A stretch of DNA of 64,000 nucleotides from Emcibacter sp. SYSU 3D8 (lineage in GTDB: Bacteria; Pseudomonadota; Alphaproteobacteria; SMXS01): contig NZ_JBBYXK010000001.1 in assembly GCF_039655875.1 (NCBI RefSeq), positions 310,001 to 374,000 of the forward strand. Reading direction: 5' to 3'. Below are positions 44,809 to 58,298 of the stretch, in pieces; the first letter of the stretch is position 1; every line of letters begins with the position of its first letter. Under the pieces are notes generated by a model. That model saw only the letters and a list, made by a program, of their open reading frames with translations, was not told the DNA's origin and searched no databases. The position numbers and the translations under genes are program-made.

Positions 44809-45299
44809 GGCCGCATCTGTTCCATCCATCCACCCTGGCCTCCACATGGTTCTGGATCGGGCTGATCCCCAAGGCGCCCGGCACATTCGGCTCGCTGGCC
44901 GCGCTCCCCTTCGCCTGGGCAATCCAGACCTTCTGGGGGCCGCTGGCCCTGCTTGCCGGGGCGCTGCTGGTGTTCGGGTTGGGATGCTGGTCCTCGGCCC
45001 ATTACATCCGGGATTTCGTGGAGACCGATCCGGGCGAGGTGGTGATCGACGAGGTGGCCGGCCAATGGATCGCCTGCTTGCTGATCCCGCCCGGCATGCT
45101 GTGGGCCTGGCTGGCGGCCTTCGTGCTGTTCCGGCTGTTCGACATCTTCAAGCCGTGGCCGATCCATATTCTGGACAAGCACGGCCGGGGCGGCATCGGC
45201 ATCATGCAGGACGACATGCTCGCCGGGCTGTTCGCCTTCATTCTGCTGCAGCTTTTCCTCATCCTTTTCGCAGGTGGACCATGGATACCGACGCTCTGA
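44805..45299 (+). CDS. pgpA: Phosphatidylglycerophosphatase A
   Basis: A 164-residue integral membrane phosphatase. GTFGSLAALPFAW, DEVAGQWIACLL and DDMLAGLFAFILLQLF match the PgpA family, with acidic residues at both DE(V)/DD sites. It converts phosphatidylglycerol phosphate to phosphatidylglycerol. It overlaps ispDF by four bases and cinA by 19. Confidence 0.93.
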   Translation: MRPHLFHPSTLASTWFWIGLIPKAPGTFGSLAALPFAWAIQTFWGPLALLAGALLVFGLGCWSSAHYIRDFVETDPGEVVIDEVAGQWIACLLIPPGMLWAWLAAFVLFRLFDIFKPWPIHILDKHGRGGIGIMQDDMLAGLFAFILLQLFLILFAGGPWIPTL

Positions 45300-45775
45300 T
45301 TCCCCTCGCCCGCGACGTGCTCGCGGCCGCCAGGGCCGGGAAGCTCAAGCTGGCGGCCGCCGAATCCTGCACCGGTGGCCTGGTCATGGCCTGCCTGACC
45401 GAAGTGCCCGGATCTTCCGACGTGGTCGACCGCGGATTCGTGACCTACAGCAACGCGGCCAAGCACGACTTGCTCGGCGTGCCGCTGGATATACTCAACC
45501 GCCCTGGTCCCGGCGCCGTCAGCGAACCGTGCGTGCGCGCCATGGTCGCCGGCGTGCTGGCGAATTCCGGCGCCGACGTCGCGGTGGCCATTACCGGCAT
45601 TGCAGGCCCGCCGAAGGACGACACCGACAAGTCCGTGGGACTGGTGCACTTCGCGGCCGCCCGCCGCGGCGGCGAAACCATACACAGGAAAATGGAGTTC
45701 GGTGACCTGGGCCGCTCCGTGGTCCGCCGCAGGTCGGTTGAGCTGGCGCTAGAGCTGATGCAGTCGCTTATCTGA
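45281..45775 (+). CDS. pncC: Nicotinamide-nucleotide amidase, CinA C-terminal type (PncC)
   Basis: 164 residues, the CinA C-terminal domain alone. AAAESCTGGLVMACL contains the nucleophilic Ser29; GIAGPPKDDTDKSVGLVHF is the second hallmark. It deamidates NMN to NaMN in pyridine salvage. AGGTGG lies a few bases upstream. It overlaps pgpA by 19 bases and the ratA gene convergently by 27. Confidence 0.92.
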   Translation: MDTDALIPLARDVLAAARAGKLKLAAAESCTGGLVMACLTEVPGSSDVVDRGFVTYSNAAKHDLLGVPLDILNRPGPGAVSEPCVRAMVAGVLANSGADVAVAITGIAGPPKDDTDKSVGLVHFAAARRGGETIHRKMEFGDLGRSVVRRRSVELALELMQSLI

Positions 45776-46204
45776 GCCGTACAGCGCGTCCGCCCGGGCG
45801 ACAAAGGCGCTGACCATGCGCTTGACGATCTCGTCGAAGACGCCGCCGATCAGCTTTTCCAGCAGGCGGCTGCGGAATTCGAACTCAATGTAGAAATCCA
45901 CGGTGCAGGTGCCGTCCGGATTGGCGATAAACTGCCAGTCGTTATTCAGGTGCCGCATGGGCCCGGTCAGGTAGGCGACCTTGATCCGCTCGTGGGGGAA
46001 AAGCTCGACTTTCGAGGTGAATTTTTCTCGGATCGCCTTGTAGCCGATCATCAGGTCGGCAAGGAACATGCCCTCTTCGCGCTTGAAGACCCGCACACCG
46101 GTGCACCAGGGCAGGAATTCATCGTAGTGCTCCACATCAGCGACGACGGCGAACATCTGTTCGGCTGTGTGTGGCAGCACCCGCTTTTCCGCGTGCCTGT
46201 GCAT
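45749..46204 (-). CDS. COQ10/RatA-type START-domain protein
   Basis: 151 residues of the polyketide-cyclase/dehydrase START fold; RatA/Coq10 subfamily: YDEFLPWCTGVRVFKRE and LEKLIGGVFDEIVKRMVSAF. Relatives bind ubiquinone or block 70S assembly (RatA in toxin-antitoxin context, which is not visible here). GAGGG lies before ATG 46204. It is collinear with lipA, 32 bases downstream of it, and convergent with the amidase gene. Confidence 0.85.
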   Translation of the reverse strand: MHRHAEKRVLPHTAEQMFAVVADVEHYDEFLPWCTGVRVFKREEGMFLADLMIGYKAIREKFTSKVELFPHERIKVAYLTGPMRHLNNDWQFIANPDGTCTVDFYIEFEFRSRLLEKLIGGVFDEIVKRMVSAFVARADALYGSDKRLHQL

Positions 46205-46236
46205 GACCCTCGCGCTTTTCTTGGTGACCGGCGCGT

Positions 46237-47163
46237 TCAGCGCGCCTTGGCCAGTTGCTCTTCCCGGTTGGCCCGGAGTTGTGCGAAGTCCTGCCCGGCG
46301 TGATAGCTCGAGCGGGTGAGCGGCGACGCCGACACCATCAGGAAACCCTTGGCCCGCGCCATCCTGGCATAGGACGCGAACTCGTCCGGCGTCACGTAGC
46401 GGGCGACCTCGGCATGCCGCGGCGTGGGACGCAGATACTGGCCGATGGTGAGGAAATCCACCTCGGCGGCGCGCATGTCGTCCATCACCTGATAGACCTC
46501 GCGCTTGTCTTCGCCGAGACCTGCCATGACGCCCGACTTGGTGAAGATCGACGGATCGAGCTGCTTGACCCTGTCGAGCAGCCGCAGCGAATTGTAATAG
46601 CGCGCGCCCGGCCGGATCGAGGTGTAGAGCCGCGGCACGGTCTCCAGATTGTGGTTGTAGACATCGGGCCGCGCCTCGACGACCGCCTCGATGGCGCCCT
46701 TCTTGCGCAGGAAGTCGGGCGTCAGCACCTCGATGGTGGTGCCGGGCGAATGCTCGCGAATCTGCGTGATGACCTTGACGAACTGGCTGGCGCCGCCATC
46801 CGGCAGGTCGTCGCGGTCCACCGAGGTGATCACCACATGCTCGAGGCCCAGTTCGCCAACTGCCGTCGCCACATGCTCGGGTTCGTCATGGTCGACGGTG
46901 CGCGGCATACCGGTCTTGATGTTGCAGAAGGCGCAGGCGCGGGTGCAGATGTCGCCCAGGATCATCACGGTCGCGTGTTTCTGGGTCCAGCACTCGCCGA
47001 TATTCGGACAGGCCGCCTCTTCGCACACCGTATTGAGCTTCAGATCGCGCATCAGCCTGCGCGTCTTCATGTACTCCTCGGAGCCGGGCGCCTTGACGCG
47101 CAGCCAGTCCGGCTTGCGGACCCGCTCGGGCTTCTCGCCCTTGATGACCTCGACATTGCTCAT
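46237..47163 (-). CDS. lipA: Lipoyl synthase
   Basis: A 308-residue radical-SAM enzyme. The auxiliary cluster ligands are Cys47, Cys52 and Cys58 ([14 protein letters not shown]), the SAM cluster is CTRACAFC (Cys73, Cys77, Cys80), and RSSYHA near the C-terminus holds the final Ser ligand. It inserts two sulfurs into octanoyl-proteins, serving the pyruvate dehydrogenase encoded in this region. Confidence 0.97.
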   Translation of the reverse strand: MSNVEVIKGEKPERVRKPDWLRVKAPGSEEYMKTRRLMRDLKLNTVCEEAACPNIGECWTQKHATVMILGDICTRACAFCNIKTGMPRTVDHDEPEHVATAVGELGLEHVVITSVDRDDLPDGGASQFVKVITQIREHSPGTTIEVLTPDFLRKKGAIEAVVEARPDVYNHNLETVPRLYTSIRPGARYYNSLRLLDRVKQLDPSIFTKSGVMAGLGEDKREVYQVMDDMRAAEVDFLTIGQYLRPTPRHAEVARYVTPDEFASYARMARAKGFLMVSASPLTRSSYHAGQDFAQLRANREEQLAKAR

Positions 47164-47259
47164 GGTTTACCACATAGGCCAAAGGCCGCCTCAAGTCCAT
47201 GTTCCGCAGGCATCGCGCACCCGCGATTTTGCAGGTGCCGTGCCGCAAGACGCCGCGGT

Positions 47260-47496
47260 TCACTGGTCGTGATCGTGGTCCTCATCCGGGTCCATCAGAC
47301 GGTGCACATGAACCACGAAATAGCGCATGCGGGCGTCGTCCACCGTGGACTGGGCCTTGCCGCGCCAGGCCTTGAGGGCCTCGGCATAATTGGGATAAAG
47401 GCCCACGACATCGACGTCGCCGAGATCCTCGAATTCGGTCGATGCCGTGCTCTTGACCCGCCCACCCAGAACAAGATGGAGTAGTTGTTTCGTCAT
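47260..47496 (-). CDS. DUF4170 protein
   Basis: 78 residues of the DUF4170 family: EFEDLGDVDVVGLYPNYAEA, KAWRGKAQSTVDDARMRYFV and VHVHRLMDPDE. The family is alphaproteobacterial and of unknown function. A His/Asp-rich tail (DEDHDHDQ) is present. It lies between lipA and pdhC on the same strand. Confidence 0.75.
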   Translation of the reverse strand: MTKQLLHLVLGGRVKSTASTEFEDLGDVDVVGLYPNYAEALKAWRGKAQSTVDDARMRYFVVHVHRLMDPDEDHDHDQ

Positions 47497-47562
47497 GGTC
47501 TTGTACCGCCTGTCTAAGAGATTAACTGAACAGACGTGACGCTTCCCGAATGGCTTTCACGA

Positions 47563-48942
47563 TTAAACCAGCAGCCTGACCGGATGCTCCATGAGAGCCT
47601 TGAATACCTGAAGATATTGCGCGCCGATGGCGCCGTCCATGGCGCGATGATCGCAGGCCATGGTGACGCTCATCACCGTGGCGACGGTAAGCTGATCGTT
47701 CTTCACCACCGGCCGCTTCTCGCCCGCGCCCACGGCCAGGATCGACGCCTGGGGCGGGTTGATGACGGCCAGGAACTCCTTGATCCCGAACATGCCCAGA
47801 TTGGAGATCGAGATCGTGCCGCCCTGGTATTCCTCGGGCGCCAGCTTGCCCTTGCGCGCCCGTTCGGCCAGGTCCTTCATCTCGGATGAGATGGCGGCGA
47901 CGGTCTTGCCCTCGGCGCCCTTGACGATGGGCGTGATCAGGCCGCCGTCGATGGCCACGGCCACCGATACGTCCGCGCGGCTGAAGCGGCGCAGCGTGTC
48001 GCCGGCATATTGCACGTTGGCGTCGGGGAATTCCTTCAGCGCCAGCGCCGCGGCACGGATAATGAAATCGTTGACCGACAGCTTGGGGCCATCGCCCGCC
48101 ACCTCGTTCAGGTCCTTGCGCACGTCCAGCAGCTTGTCGATCTCCACCTCGATGGTCAGGTAGAAATGCGGCACGCTCTGCTTGGCCTCGGTCATGCGCC
48201 GGGCGATGGTCTTGCGCATGGTCGACAGCCGGACTTCCTCGAACGGCGCGTCGCCGGTGACCGGCGCCGCGGACGGCGCGCCGGCTGGCTTGGCCTTCGG
48301 CGCGAATGCCTTCACGTCGGCCTTGATCACCCGGCCGTTGGGCCCCGACCCGGGAATATCGGCCAGCTCATAGCCCTTCTCCGCAGCCAGCTTGCGCGCC
48401 AGCGGGCTGGCGAAGACGCGGCCCGAGGCATCCGCTTTCGCCTCCGCCGGCTTTGTGGTCGGCGCGCCACCACCGCCCGCGACGGCGGCCAGCACGTCGC
48501 CCTTGGTGATGCGGCCATCGGGACCGCTGCCCTTCAGGGCGGCAAGGTCGATGCCCTCCTCCTCGGCGATGCGGCGCGCCGACGGATTTGCGAGGACGTC
48601 ATGATCCTCGTCGGGCGCGGGCTTGGCTTCGGCTTTCGGCGCCGCATCGGCCTTCTTCGGCGCGGCGGCCGCAGGCGCCTTCAGGTCGGCGGCCTTCTCG
48701 CCGCTTTCCAGCAGCATGGCGATGACGGAGTTGACCTTTACGCCCTCGGCGCCTTCCGGCACCAGCAGCTTGCCAACGACGCCCTCGTCAACGGCCTCCA
48801 CTTCCATGGTGGCCTTGTCGGTCTCAATCTCGGCGATGATATCGCCGGCCTTCACCGAATCGCCTTCCTTCACCAGCCATCTGGAAAGGTTGCCCTCCTC
48901 CATGGTGGGCGACAGCGCCGGCATCGTGATGTATATGGCCAT
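47563..48942 (-). CDS. pdhC: Pyruvate dehydrogenase E2 (dihydrolipoamide acetyltransferase)
   Basis: A 459-residue E2. One lipoyl domain (1-80, lipoyl Lys43 in [11 protein letters not shown]), then apparently two peripheral-subunit-binding domains: [20 protein letters not shown] (about 118-137) with [13 protein letters not shown], and [20 protein letters not shown] (178-197) with [13 protein letters not shown]. The catalytic domain ends with [12 protein letters not shown], holding the acetyltransferase His. Most single-lipoyl E2s have one binding domain. It starts three bases after the pdhB stop. Confidence 0.95.
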   Translation of the reverse strand: MAIYITMPALSPTMEEGNLSRWLVKEGDSVKAGDIIAEIETDKATMEVEAVDEGVVGKLLVPEGAEGVKVNSVIAMLLESGEKAADLKAPAAAAPKKADAAPKAEAKPAPDEDHDVLANPSARRIAEEEGIDLAALKGSGPDGRITKGDVLAAVAGGGGAPTTKPAEAKADASGRVFASPLARKLAAEKGYELADIPGSGPNGRVIKADVKAFAPKAKPAGAPSAAPVTGDAPFEEVRLSTMRKTIARRMTEAKQSVPHFYLTIEVEIDKLLDVRKDLNEVAGDGPKLSVNDFIIRAAALALKEFPDANVQYAGDTLRRFSRADVSVAVAIDGGLITPIVKGAEGKTVAAISSEMKDLAERARKGKLAPEEYQGGTISISNLGMFGIKEFLAVINPPQASILAVGAGEKRPVVKNDQLTVATVMSVTMACDHRAMDGAIGAQYLQVFKALMEHPVRLLV

Positions 48943-48945
48943 GGA

Positions 48946-50337
48946 TCAGGCCTTGTAGCAGACGGTCTTTGCCGCCTTGACCACGTCCTCGGGCTGAACG
49001 ATGGCGATTTTCTCCAGGCTGGCCGCATAGGGCATGGGCACGTCGGCCCCGCCCAGGCGCAGGATCGGCGCATCGAGCCAGTCGAATGCCTGCTCCATCA
49101 GCACCGAGGATACTTCCGAGGTCACGCCATAAGCGGTCCAGCCCTGCTCGACGACGACGGCGCGGTTGGTCTTTTTCACCGACTCGATCAGCGTCTCGAC
49201 ATCGAGCGGCCGGATGGTGCGCAGATCGATCACCTCGGCATCGATCCCCTCCTCCGCCAGCTTTTCGGCAGCATCCAGCACGGCCAGCATGGTGTAGGAG
49301 AAGCTGATCAGGGTGACGTCCTTGCCCTCCCGGACAATTTTGGCCTTGCCGATCGGCACGGTGTAATCGTCCAGTTTTGGCACCTCGAACTTGCGTCCGT
49401 AGAGCAGCTCCTGTTCCAGGAACACCACCGGATTGGGGTCGCGGATGGCCGACTTCAGCAGGCCCTTGGCATCGGCTGCCGAATAGGGCGCCACCACCTT
49501 CAGGCCCGGCACATGGCCGTACCAGCTCGCATAGCACTGCGAGTGCTGGGCGGCGACGCGCGAGGCGAACCCGTTGGGGCCGCGAAACACGATCGGCACG
49601 CTGATCATCCCGCCCGACATGTAGCGGGTCTTGGCGGCCGAATTGATAATGTGGTCAACGGCCTGCATGGCGAAATTGAAGGTCATGAATTCGACGATGG
49701 GTTTCAGGCCGGCCATGGCCGCACCCACGCCCAGGCCGGTAAAACCGTGCTCGGTGATCGGCGTGTCGATCACCCGCTTGTCGCCGAATTCCTGCAGCAG
49801 TTCCTGCGAGACCTTGTAGGCGCCCTGGTACTGGCCAACCTCCTCGCCCATCAGGAACACCTTCTCGTCGCGGCGCATCTCCTCGGCCATGGCGTCGCGC
49901 AGTGCCTCGCGAACGGTCATCTCGACCATCTCGGTGCCGGCGGGAATTTCCGGGTCCTTGGGCGCAGGCGCGGCCTTGGGTGCGGGCTCGGTTTTCGCCG
50001 CGGGTTTCGCTTCGGCCTTGGCGGGTTCCTCGGCTTTGTCCTTGGCTTTTGGCGCCTTGGCCGCGGGCTTGGCCTCCGCCGCCTCAGCGCTTTCGCCCTC
50101 CTCGATCAGGCGGGCGATGATCTCGTTGACCTTCACGCCCTCGGTTCCCTCGGGAACAAGGATCTTGGCCACCTTGCCGTCATTGATGGACTCGAGTTCC
50201 ATGGTGGCCTTGTCGGTCTCGATCTCGGCCAGCACGTCGCCCGAGCTGACCGCGTCGCCTTCCTTCACCAGCCATTTGGCGAGGGTGCCTTCTTCCATGG
50301 TCGGCGACAGGGCCGGCATGAGGATATCGATCGGCAT
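48946..50337 (-). CDS. pdhB: Pyruvate dehydrogenase E1 beta subunit with N-terminal lipoyl domain
   Basis: 463 residues. An N-terminal lipoyl domain (1-80, Lys43 in [11 protein letters not shown]) and a charged Ala/Pro linker precede the E1-beta body (about 140-463; [40 protein letters not shown]). The lipoyl fusion is a known alphaproteobacterial trait. With PdhA it decarboxylates pyruvate on thiamine diphosphate. It overlaps the pdhA stop by one base. Confidence 0.96.
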   Translation of the reverse strand: MPIDILMPALSPTMEEGTLAKWLVKEGDAVSSGDVLAEIETDKATMELESINDGKVAKILVPEGTEGVKVNEIIARLIEEGESAEAAEAKPAAKAPKAKDKAEEPAKAEAKPAAKTEPAPKAAPAPKDPEIPAGTEMVEMTVREALRDAMAEEMRRDEKVFLMGEEVGQYQGAYKVSQELLQEFGDKRVIDTPITEHGFTGLGVGAAMAGLKPIVEFMTFNFAMQAVDHIINSAAKTRYMSGGMISVPIVFRGPNGFASRVAAQHSQCYASWYGHVPGLKVVAPYSAADAKGLLKSAIRDPNPVVFLEQELLYGRKFEVPKLDDYTVPIGKAKIVREGKDVTLISFSYTMLAVLDAAEKLAEEGIDAEVIDLRTIRPLDVETLIESVKKTNRAVVVEQGWTAYGVTSEVSSVLMEQAFDWLDAPILRLGGADVPMPYAASLEKIAIVQPEDVVKAAKTVCYKA

Positions 50338-51365
50338 CAGGCATACACCTCGGTGAACAGTTCGGCGGCCTCGGGCTCGGGGCTCTCCTGGGCGAAATCG
50401 GCGGCGTCGGAGATGATGTCCTTGATCTCGCGGTCAATGGCCTTCAGATCGTCCTCCTTGGCCGCACCGGTGCTGATCAGCACTTCGCCCAGATGGTCGA
50501 TGGGATCGTGGTCGGCACGCATCTTCTGAACCTCGTCGCGGGTGCGGTACTTGGCCGGGTCGGACATGGAGTGACCGCGGTACCGATAGGTCTTCATTTC
50601 CAGGATGATCGGTCCGTTGCCGTCGCGCACGAAGCCGATGGCGTCCTCGGCCGCCGCGCGCACCGCCAGGACATCCATGCCGTCTACTTCGTAGCCCGGA
50701 ATGCGGAAGCTGGTTCCACGCTTGTAGAAATGGGTTTCGGACGACGAGCGCTCCACCGATGTGCCCATGGCGTACTGGTTGTTCTCGATGACGAACACCA
50801 CCGGCAACTGCCACAACTCGGCCATGTTGAAGGCCTCGTAGACTTGGCCCTGGTTGGCGGCGCCGTCGCCGAAGAACGTCAAGCTCACGCCGCCGTCGCC
50901 CTTGTATTTGTGGGCGAAGGCAATCCCGGCGCCCAGCGGAATCTGCGCGCCGACGATGCCGTGCCCGCCATAGAAATTGGCCTTGCGGTCGAACATGTGC
51001 ATCGAGCCGCCCTTGCCCTTCGACACACCGCCGCTCCGGCCGGTCAATTCAGCCATAACCGCATTGGGATTGGTGCCGACGGACAGGATGTGGCCGTGAT
51101 CGCGATAGGCCGTGATCAGGGAATCGATGTCCTTCATGGCCGAGCGGACGCCGGTAATGACCGCTTCCTGCCCGATATAGAGATGGCAGAAGCCACCGAT
51201 CAGGCCCATGCCGTACATCTGACCGGCACGTTCCTCGAACCGCCTGATCAGCAGCATTTCACGGTAAAACTCGAGTAATTCCTTGGGCTTGGCCTTGTAG
51301 GGCGCCGGCGCGGACGCGCGCGCCTCGCGCTGTTTGGCCTTGGTCGCCGGTTTCCTGGTCGTCAT
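50337..51365 (-). CDS. pdhA: Pyruvate dehydrogenase E1 alpha subunit
   Basis: 342 residues. The thiamine-diphosphate motif [20 protein letters not shown] and the phosphorylation-loop-like [19 protein letters not shown] are both conserved. A basic Ala/Lys-rich N-terminus is present. GGGGA lies before ATG 51365. It is the first gene of the pdhA-pdhB-pdhC unit, and the ftsB gene is upstream on the same strand. Confidence 0.97.
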   Translation of the reverse strand: MTTRKPATKAKQREARASAPAPYKAKPKELLEFYREMLLIRRFEERAGQMYGMGLIGGFCHLYIGQEAVITGVRSAMKDIDSLITAYRDHGHILSVGTNPNAVMAELTGRSGGVSKGKGGSMHMFDRKANFYGGHGIVGAQIPLGAGIAFAHKYKGDGGVSLTFFGDGAANQGQVYEAFNMAELWQLPVVFVIENNQYAMGTSVERSSSETHFYKRGTSFRIPGYEVDGMDVLAVRAAAEDAIGFVRDGNGPIILEMKTYRYRGHSMSDPAKYRTRDEVQKMRADHDPIDHLGEVLISTGAAKEDDLKAIDREIKDIISDAADFAQESPEPEAAELFTEVYA

Positions 51366-51561
51366 GCGGTCCCCTTTACGACGAGCGGCGCGACCGATGT
51401 CCCGGCGCCGCCCTTTCGGCTCCTATTACCGACGCTTCGACGGCGAAAATCAATCGCCGATCAGTGACGGTTTTCAGTTCGCCAGTTTGTTGTGGTCTGG
51501 CGGCGACCCGCGTACGGAAGTTTCGCCGCGACACGTGCCCAAGAAAGAAAATAAGGCGGCT

Positions 51562-51885
51562 TCAGTTCTTTTGCAGGGTCTCGTTCAGAATCACGATCTC
51601 ATCCGGATGGGCGAAACCGAGTTCGTAACGGGCCAGTTCATCGAGCAGATCGGGATCAACCTTGTCCGGGGCCATCAGCCGCACCCGGTGCTCCAGCGCC
51701 GCGCGCTGGGCCGAGACGGCCGCGGCTTCGACCTCGAGCGCCGACTTCTGGCGCTCCAGCCGGACATAGGACAGCAGCCCCAGTTCGCCCTGCACCGCAT
51801 GGTAGCAAAAATACGCGATGAGACACATGACGACCCCCGGAAGGATCGCATCGAGTGTCATCTGTTTGATTGCCCCTTTGCGCAT
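51562..51885 (-). CDS. ftsB: FtsB/DivIC-family septum formation protein
   Basis: 107 residues. One N-terminal transmembrane segment (about 12-30) is followed by a coiled-coil-type region (LERQKSALEVEAAAVSAQRA) and a C-terminal ELGFAHPDEIVIL that matches FtsB. It links FtsQ, FtsL and FtsW in the divisome. Position between eno and pdhA is the normal alphaproteobacterial order. Confidence 0.88.
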   Translation of the reverse strand: MRKGAIKQMTLDAILPGVVMCLIAYFCYHAVQGELGLLSYVRLERQKSALEVEAAAVSAQRAALEHRVRLMAPDKVDPDLLDELARYELGFAHPDEIVILNETLQKN

Positions 51886-51986
51886 GTGAATTAGTGAATC
51901 ACACGCGAGTCAGCGGGTCAAACGGAATTCTCCATTGATTCAGCAACTTGTGAAGAGTCCGCGAGTCATTGCGGCAGGAAGCGCGT

Positions 51987-54928
<2,942 letters not shown>

Positions 54929-54972
54929 GGACCGGGGGCACGCATGCGGTTGTTGAAGGGAGGGGTTTAAAG

Positions 54973-55305
54973 CTACTCCTGGTACGGCACGTTCGGCTCG
55001 GCAGGCGTCGCCGGGGCGGCAGGCGCCGAACCGGTTTCTGCCGGCGCCTTGTCGAGCACCGAACCCGCGTTATCGCCACCACGCGCTGCCAGCACCGCGA
55101 GGAACAGACATAGCGCCATGAAGATCGCGGCAAGGATCGCCGTGGTCCGCGTGAGGAAACTACCGGCGCCGCGAACCGACATGAAGCCGCCCGAAGACGC
55201 GCCGCCGGTAAGCGTAGCAGCGCCACCTTCGGAGCGCTGCATCAGGATCACGATCACCAAAGCGACGGCGACCACCAACTGGATGATGAGGACAACTTCT
55301 TGCAT
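54973..55305 (-). CDS. secG: Preprotein translocase subunit SecG
   Basis: 110 residues. Two transmembrane segments flank [22 protein letters not shown], the conserved cytosolic loop. It stabilises the SecYE channel. The Pro/Ala-rich C-terminal tail is common in this class. It sits between tpiA and pyrG, as in many alphaproteobacteria. Confidence 0.94.
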   Translation of the reverse strand: MQEVVLIIQLVVAVALVIVILMQRSEGGAATLTGGASSGGFMSVRGAGSFLTRTTAILAAIFMALCLFLAVLAARGGDNAGSVLDKAPAETGSAPAAPATPAEPNVPYQE

Positions 55306-55434
55306 GGCGCTTTCACGGTCAGGGTTGGGGGGCTTTTACACCAAGTGTACGAGTGGTGCCATACCGTTATTTGGTGGTTTTACCGGCAACCGGCGGCAAC
55401 CGAAGGAATCGTCTTGGGGTTTGCACCGCCAGCC

Positions 55435-56193
55435 CTATGCGTAGGCAGATATAATCCCTAGAAAGTCGTCCGCCTTCAAGCTCGCGCCGCCGACCAGAGC
55501 GCCATCCACATTGGCGACCGCCATCAACTCGGCCGCGTTGGACGGCTTGACCGACCCGCCATAGAGCAGGCGGATGCCCCTGCCCGCCTCACCCAGTTGC
55601 GTGACCAGTGCACCGCGAAGGAAAGCATGCACCTCGGCAACGTCCTCGGGCGTGGGCGTGCGCCCGGTACCGATGGCCCAGACCGGCTCATAGGCAATGA
55701 TCGTGCTCTCTGGTCGCGCGGCCGATGGCACCGAACCGGCAACCTGATCGCCGATCACCTCGAGCGTCCGGCCATCGGTTCGCTCGGCCTCGGTCTCGCC
55801 GACGCAGATGATGGCGGTCAGACCGGCGCGCCAGGCTGCCTCGGCCTTGGACGCCACCAGGGCGCTGGTCTCGCCATGATCCTGCCGGCGCTCGGAGTGG
55901 CCGACGATGACCGCAGCGGCGCCGACCTCGGCCAGCAACTCGGCGCTCACATCGCCGGTATGCGCCCCGCTCGGCGCGGGATGGCAATCCTGCGCGCCGA
56001 CGGCCAGTGCGGTGCCCGACAGCTGCCGTGCGAACAACCCGATCAACGGAAACGGCGGGCAGATCATGGCGTCGCAGCGGACGCCCGGCAGCGCGGCCAG
56101 ACCGGTGGCCACGCGCCTGGCCTCCTCCGCGCCGGACACTGTCCCGTTCATCTTCCAGTTGCCCGCCACCAGCGGCCTTGATGCTTGGGTCAT
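55435..56193 (-). CDS. tpiA: Triosephosphate isomerase
   Basis: A 252-residue TIM barrel. AGNWKMNG (Asn12, Lys14), VGHSERR (electrophilic His) and [10 protein letters not shown] (catalytic Glu) are intact, and the phosphate loop is [14 protein letters not shown]. It interconverts DHAP and glyceraldehyde-3-phosphate. ATG 56193 with AGGAAGAG upstream is chosen over a longer frame reaching 56550. It is divergent from the ppiD-like gene. Confidence 0.97.
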   Translation of the reverse strand: MTQASRPLVAGNWKMNGTVSGAEEARRVATGLAALPGVRCDAMICPPFPLIGLFARQLSGTALAVGAQDCHPAPSGAHTGDVSAELLAEVGAAAVIVGHSERRQDHGETSALVASKAEAAWRAGLTAIICVGETEAERTDGRTLEVIGDQVAGSVPSAARPESTIIAYEPVWAIGTGRTPTPEDVAEVHAFLRGALVTQLGEAGRGIRLLYGGSVKPSNAAELMAVANVDGALVGGASLKADDFLGIISAYA

Positions 56194-56350
56194 CGGCTCT
56201 TCCTGATTGTGAAACGGATTTTCCGATAGCAGACCGGACACCGGCTTACCAGTCCCGGCTTGCCGGTTGCGGGGGGTGGCTGGCGTGACTATGATGCGCG
56301 CCCATTCAGCCCGAACCCCGGGCCGCTGCCCGTTGGGGAGAACGTTAACG

Positions 56351-58255
56351 ATGCTGACAGCGCTGCGCAAAGGCGTGAATTCCTGGGTCCTTCGTGGCCT
56401 GCTGATTCTTATCATCGCCAGCTTCGTCCTCTGGGGCGTCCAATCGGCGCATCTGGCGGGTCCGTCGACCGTCGCCAGCGTCGACAGCGTGCATGTCACG
56501 CAGGGCGAATTCATGCGTGCGTTTGAGGCGGAACGGTTCGTGCGCACCAAGGATCCATCCGAGCGCTACACCACCGCCCAGGCCGTCGCCGACGGCGTGG
56601 ACAAGCTGACGCTGGAGCGCCTGGTCATGGGCGCCGCGCTCGATAACGCCGCCGACGATCTTGGCGTGCGTGCGTCGGACAAGCGGGTTTACGATGCGAT
56701 CCATGGCGCGGCGCAATTTCATGGCCCGAGCGGCACATTCGACCGGGCGATCTACCGGGAAGGCCTGCGCCAGCGCAACATGACCGAGGCCATGTACGAA
56801 AGCGAGATGCGGCGCCTGATGGAGCGCGCCGATCTCCTCGGCACCCTGCGCAGTGGCGTCATCGTGCCCGAGGCCGTGGTCCAGGCGCTCTATTCCTACA
56901 GCTCCGAGGTCCGCTGGGCGCATTATGTCGGCATTCCGGTCGCCGCCATGACCACCATCCCCGAGCCGAGCGATCAGGACATCAAGACCTATTACGAATC
57001 GCACAAGCAGGACTATGCGCAACCCGAGTTCCGTGCATTCCGTTTCCTGGTGCTGAACCAGGCCGACCTGGCGTCTCGCACACAGGTAAGCGAGGAACAG
57101 CTGAAGGCCGAGTACGAGCAGCGCAAGTCAAGCCTGTCCACGCCCGAGAAGCGTGACCTGAAGCAGATCACCGTGGCTTCCGAGGACGCCGCCAAGAAAC
57201 TCAAGCAGCGGCTCGATGCGGGCGAAGACTTCGGCGATGTCGCCAGGTCCGCCGGCATGTCTGCCGCCGAGACCAGCCTGCCGGCGACCGAGAAGGCCGC
57301 CCTGTCCTATCTGGGTGACGATGCCGCGAACACGGCTTTCTCGTTGTCCGAAGGCGACGTCAGCGAGCCGGTCAGCAGCAAGCTGGGTTGGGTTATCTTC
57401 AAGGTCGACGCCGTCACGCCGGGCCGCGAGGTTTCGTTCGACGAAGCGCGGCCCCAGCTCATGAAGGACATTGTCGACAATCGGGTAACCGCCGCTCTCG
57501 ACGAGCTGTCCGAGAAGGCGCGGACGCAGATCGCCACCGGGGCGACCATCGAGGCGCTGGCCAAGTCGCTGGACCTGCCGCTGCGCACGGTCAAGGCCAT
57601 GAGCCGCGACGGTATGGACGACCAGGGCGTGACGGTGACCGGTCTTCCGCCCACCAGGGCGTTCGTCGACTCCCTCTTCGCCAAGACCGAGGGCGAGTTC
57701 ATTGATCTCGAGGACGATGGCGAGAACGGCTATTTCGTCACCCAGATCGACAAGATCGTGCCGGCGCAGGTCCGGCCGCTCGATCAGATCAAGGAGCAGG
57801 TCCGCAGCGACTGGATCCGTGACGCACGCGACCAGGCGGCGCGTTCGGTTGCCGAGAAGATGGTCGAGAAGGTACGCGGCGGCACCTCGCTGTCCGATGC
57901 CGCGACCGAAACCGGCGCCATCGTGGCCTCGACACCCGTCGTCAGTCGCTCGGATGTCGGCAAGCTCGGCGGCGCCTTCTCCCGCGACCTGCTGGTCGCC
58001 ATGTTCGACGCCGGCAAAGGCGGTGTCGTATTCGGCCCGTCGGCCCGCGGCGATGGCTATTTCGTCGTCCAGGTGGCCGAGGTGAAATCCGTGCCCATCG
58101 ACCAGAACAGCGATGAATACCAGCAGATCAGGAGCTCACTCGGCGAGACGCTGAAGCTGGACATCTTCGCGCAGTACCAGACCTATCTGTTCGACAAGTA
58201 TTCCGTCAGCCGGAACCAGCAGCTTGTCGATCAGGTCGTGTCGCAGATGCCGTGA
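56351..58255 (+). CDS. PpiD-like periplasmic peptidyl-prolyl isomerase/chaperone
   Basis: 634 residues. One N-terminal membrane segment ([19 protein letters not shown]) anchors a SurA_N-like helical region and a parvulin-like region ([20 protein letters not shown] ... [14 protein letters not shown]) near 280-390. The parvulin domain is diverged and may be inactive, as in E. coli PpiD. It likely aids folding of exported proteins near SecYEG. It starts with GGGGAG 11 bases upstream; a longer frame from 56267 has no clear site. trpE follows 43 bases later. Confidence 0.88.
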   Translation: MLTALRKGVNSWVLRGLLILIIASFVLWGVQSAHLAGPSTVASVDSVHVTQGEFMRAFEAERFVRTKDPSERYTTAQAVADGVDKLTLERLVMGAALDNAADDLGVRASDKRVYDAIHGAAQFHGPSGTFDRAIYREGLRQRNMTEAMYESEMRRLMERADLLGTLRSGVIVPEAVVQALYSYSSEVRWAHYVGIPVAAMTTIPEPSDQDIKTYYESHKQDYAQPEFRAFRFLVLNQADLASRTQVSEEQLKAEYEQRKSSLSTPEKRDLKQITVASEDAAKKLKQRLDAGEDFGDVARSAGMSAAETSLPATEKAALSYLGDDAANTAFSLSEGDVSEPVSSKLGWVIFKVDAVTPGREVSFDEARPQLMKDIVDNRVTAALDELSEKARTQIATGATIEALAKSLDLPLRTVKAMSRDGMDDQGVTVTGLPPTRAFVDSLFAKTEGEFIDLEDDGENGYFVTQIDKIVPAQVRPLDQIKEQVRSDWIRDARDQAARSVAEKMVEKVRGGTSLSDAATETGAIVASTPVVSRSDVGKLGGAFSRDLLVAMFDAGKGGVVFGPSARGDGYFVVQVAEVKSVPIDQNSDEYQQIRSSLGETLKLDIFAQYQTYLFDKYSVSRNQQLVDQVVSQMP

Positions 58256-58298
58256 GAGCGGTGGGCGGGCATGGCAGATCAGCACGGGTGGCGACCAC

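Noticed and set aside
58256-58298. Possible trp leader/attenuator before trpE
   Set aside because: Only 43 bases separate the PpiD-like stop from trpE. No leader peptide with tandem Trp codons or terminator/antiterminator pair fits.
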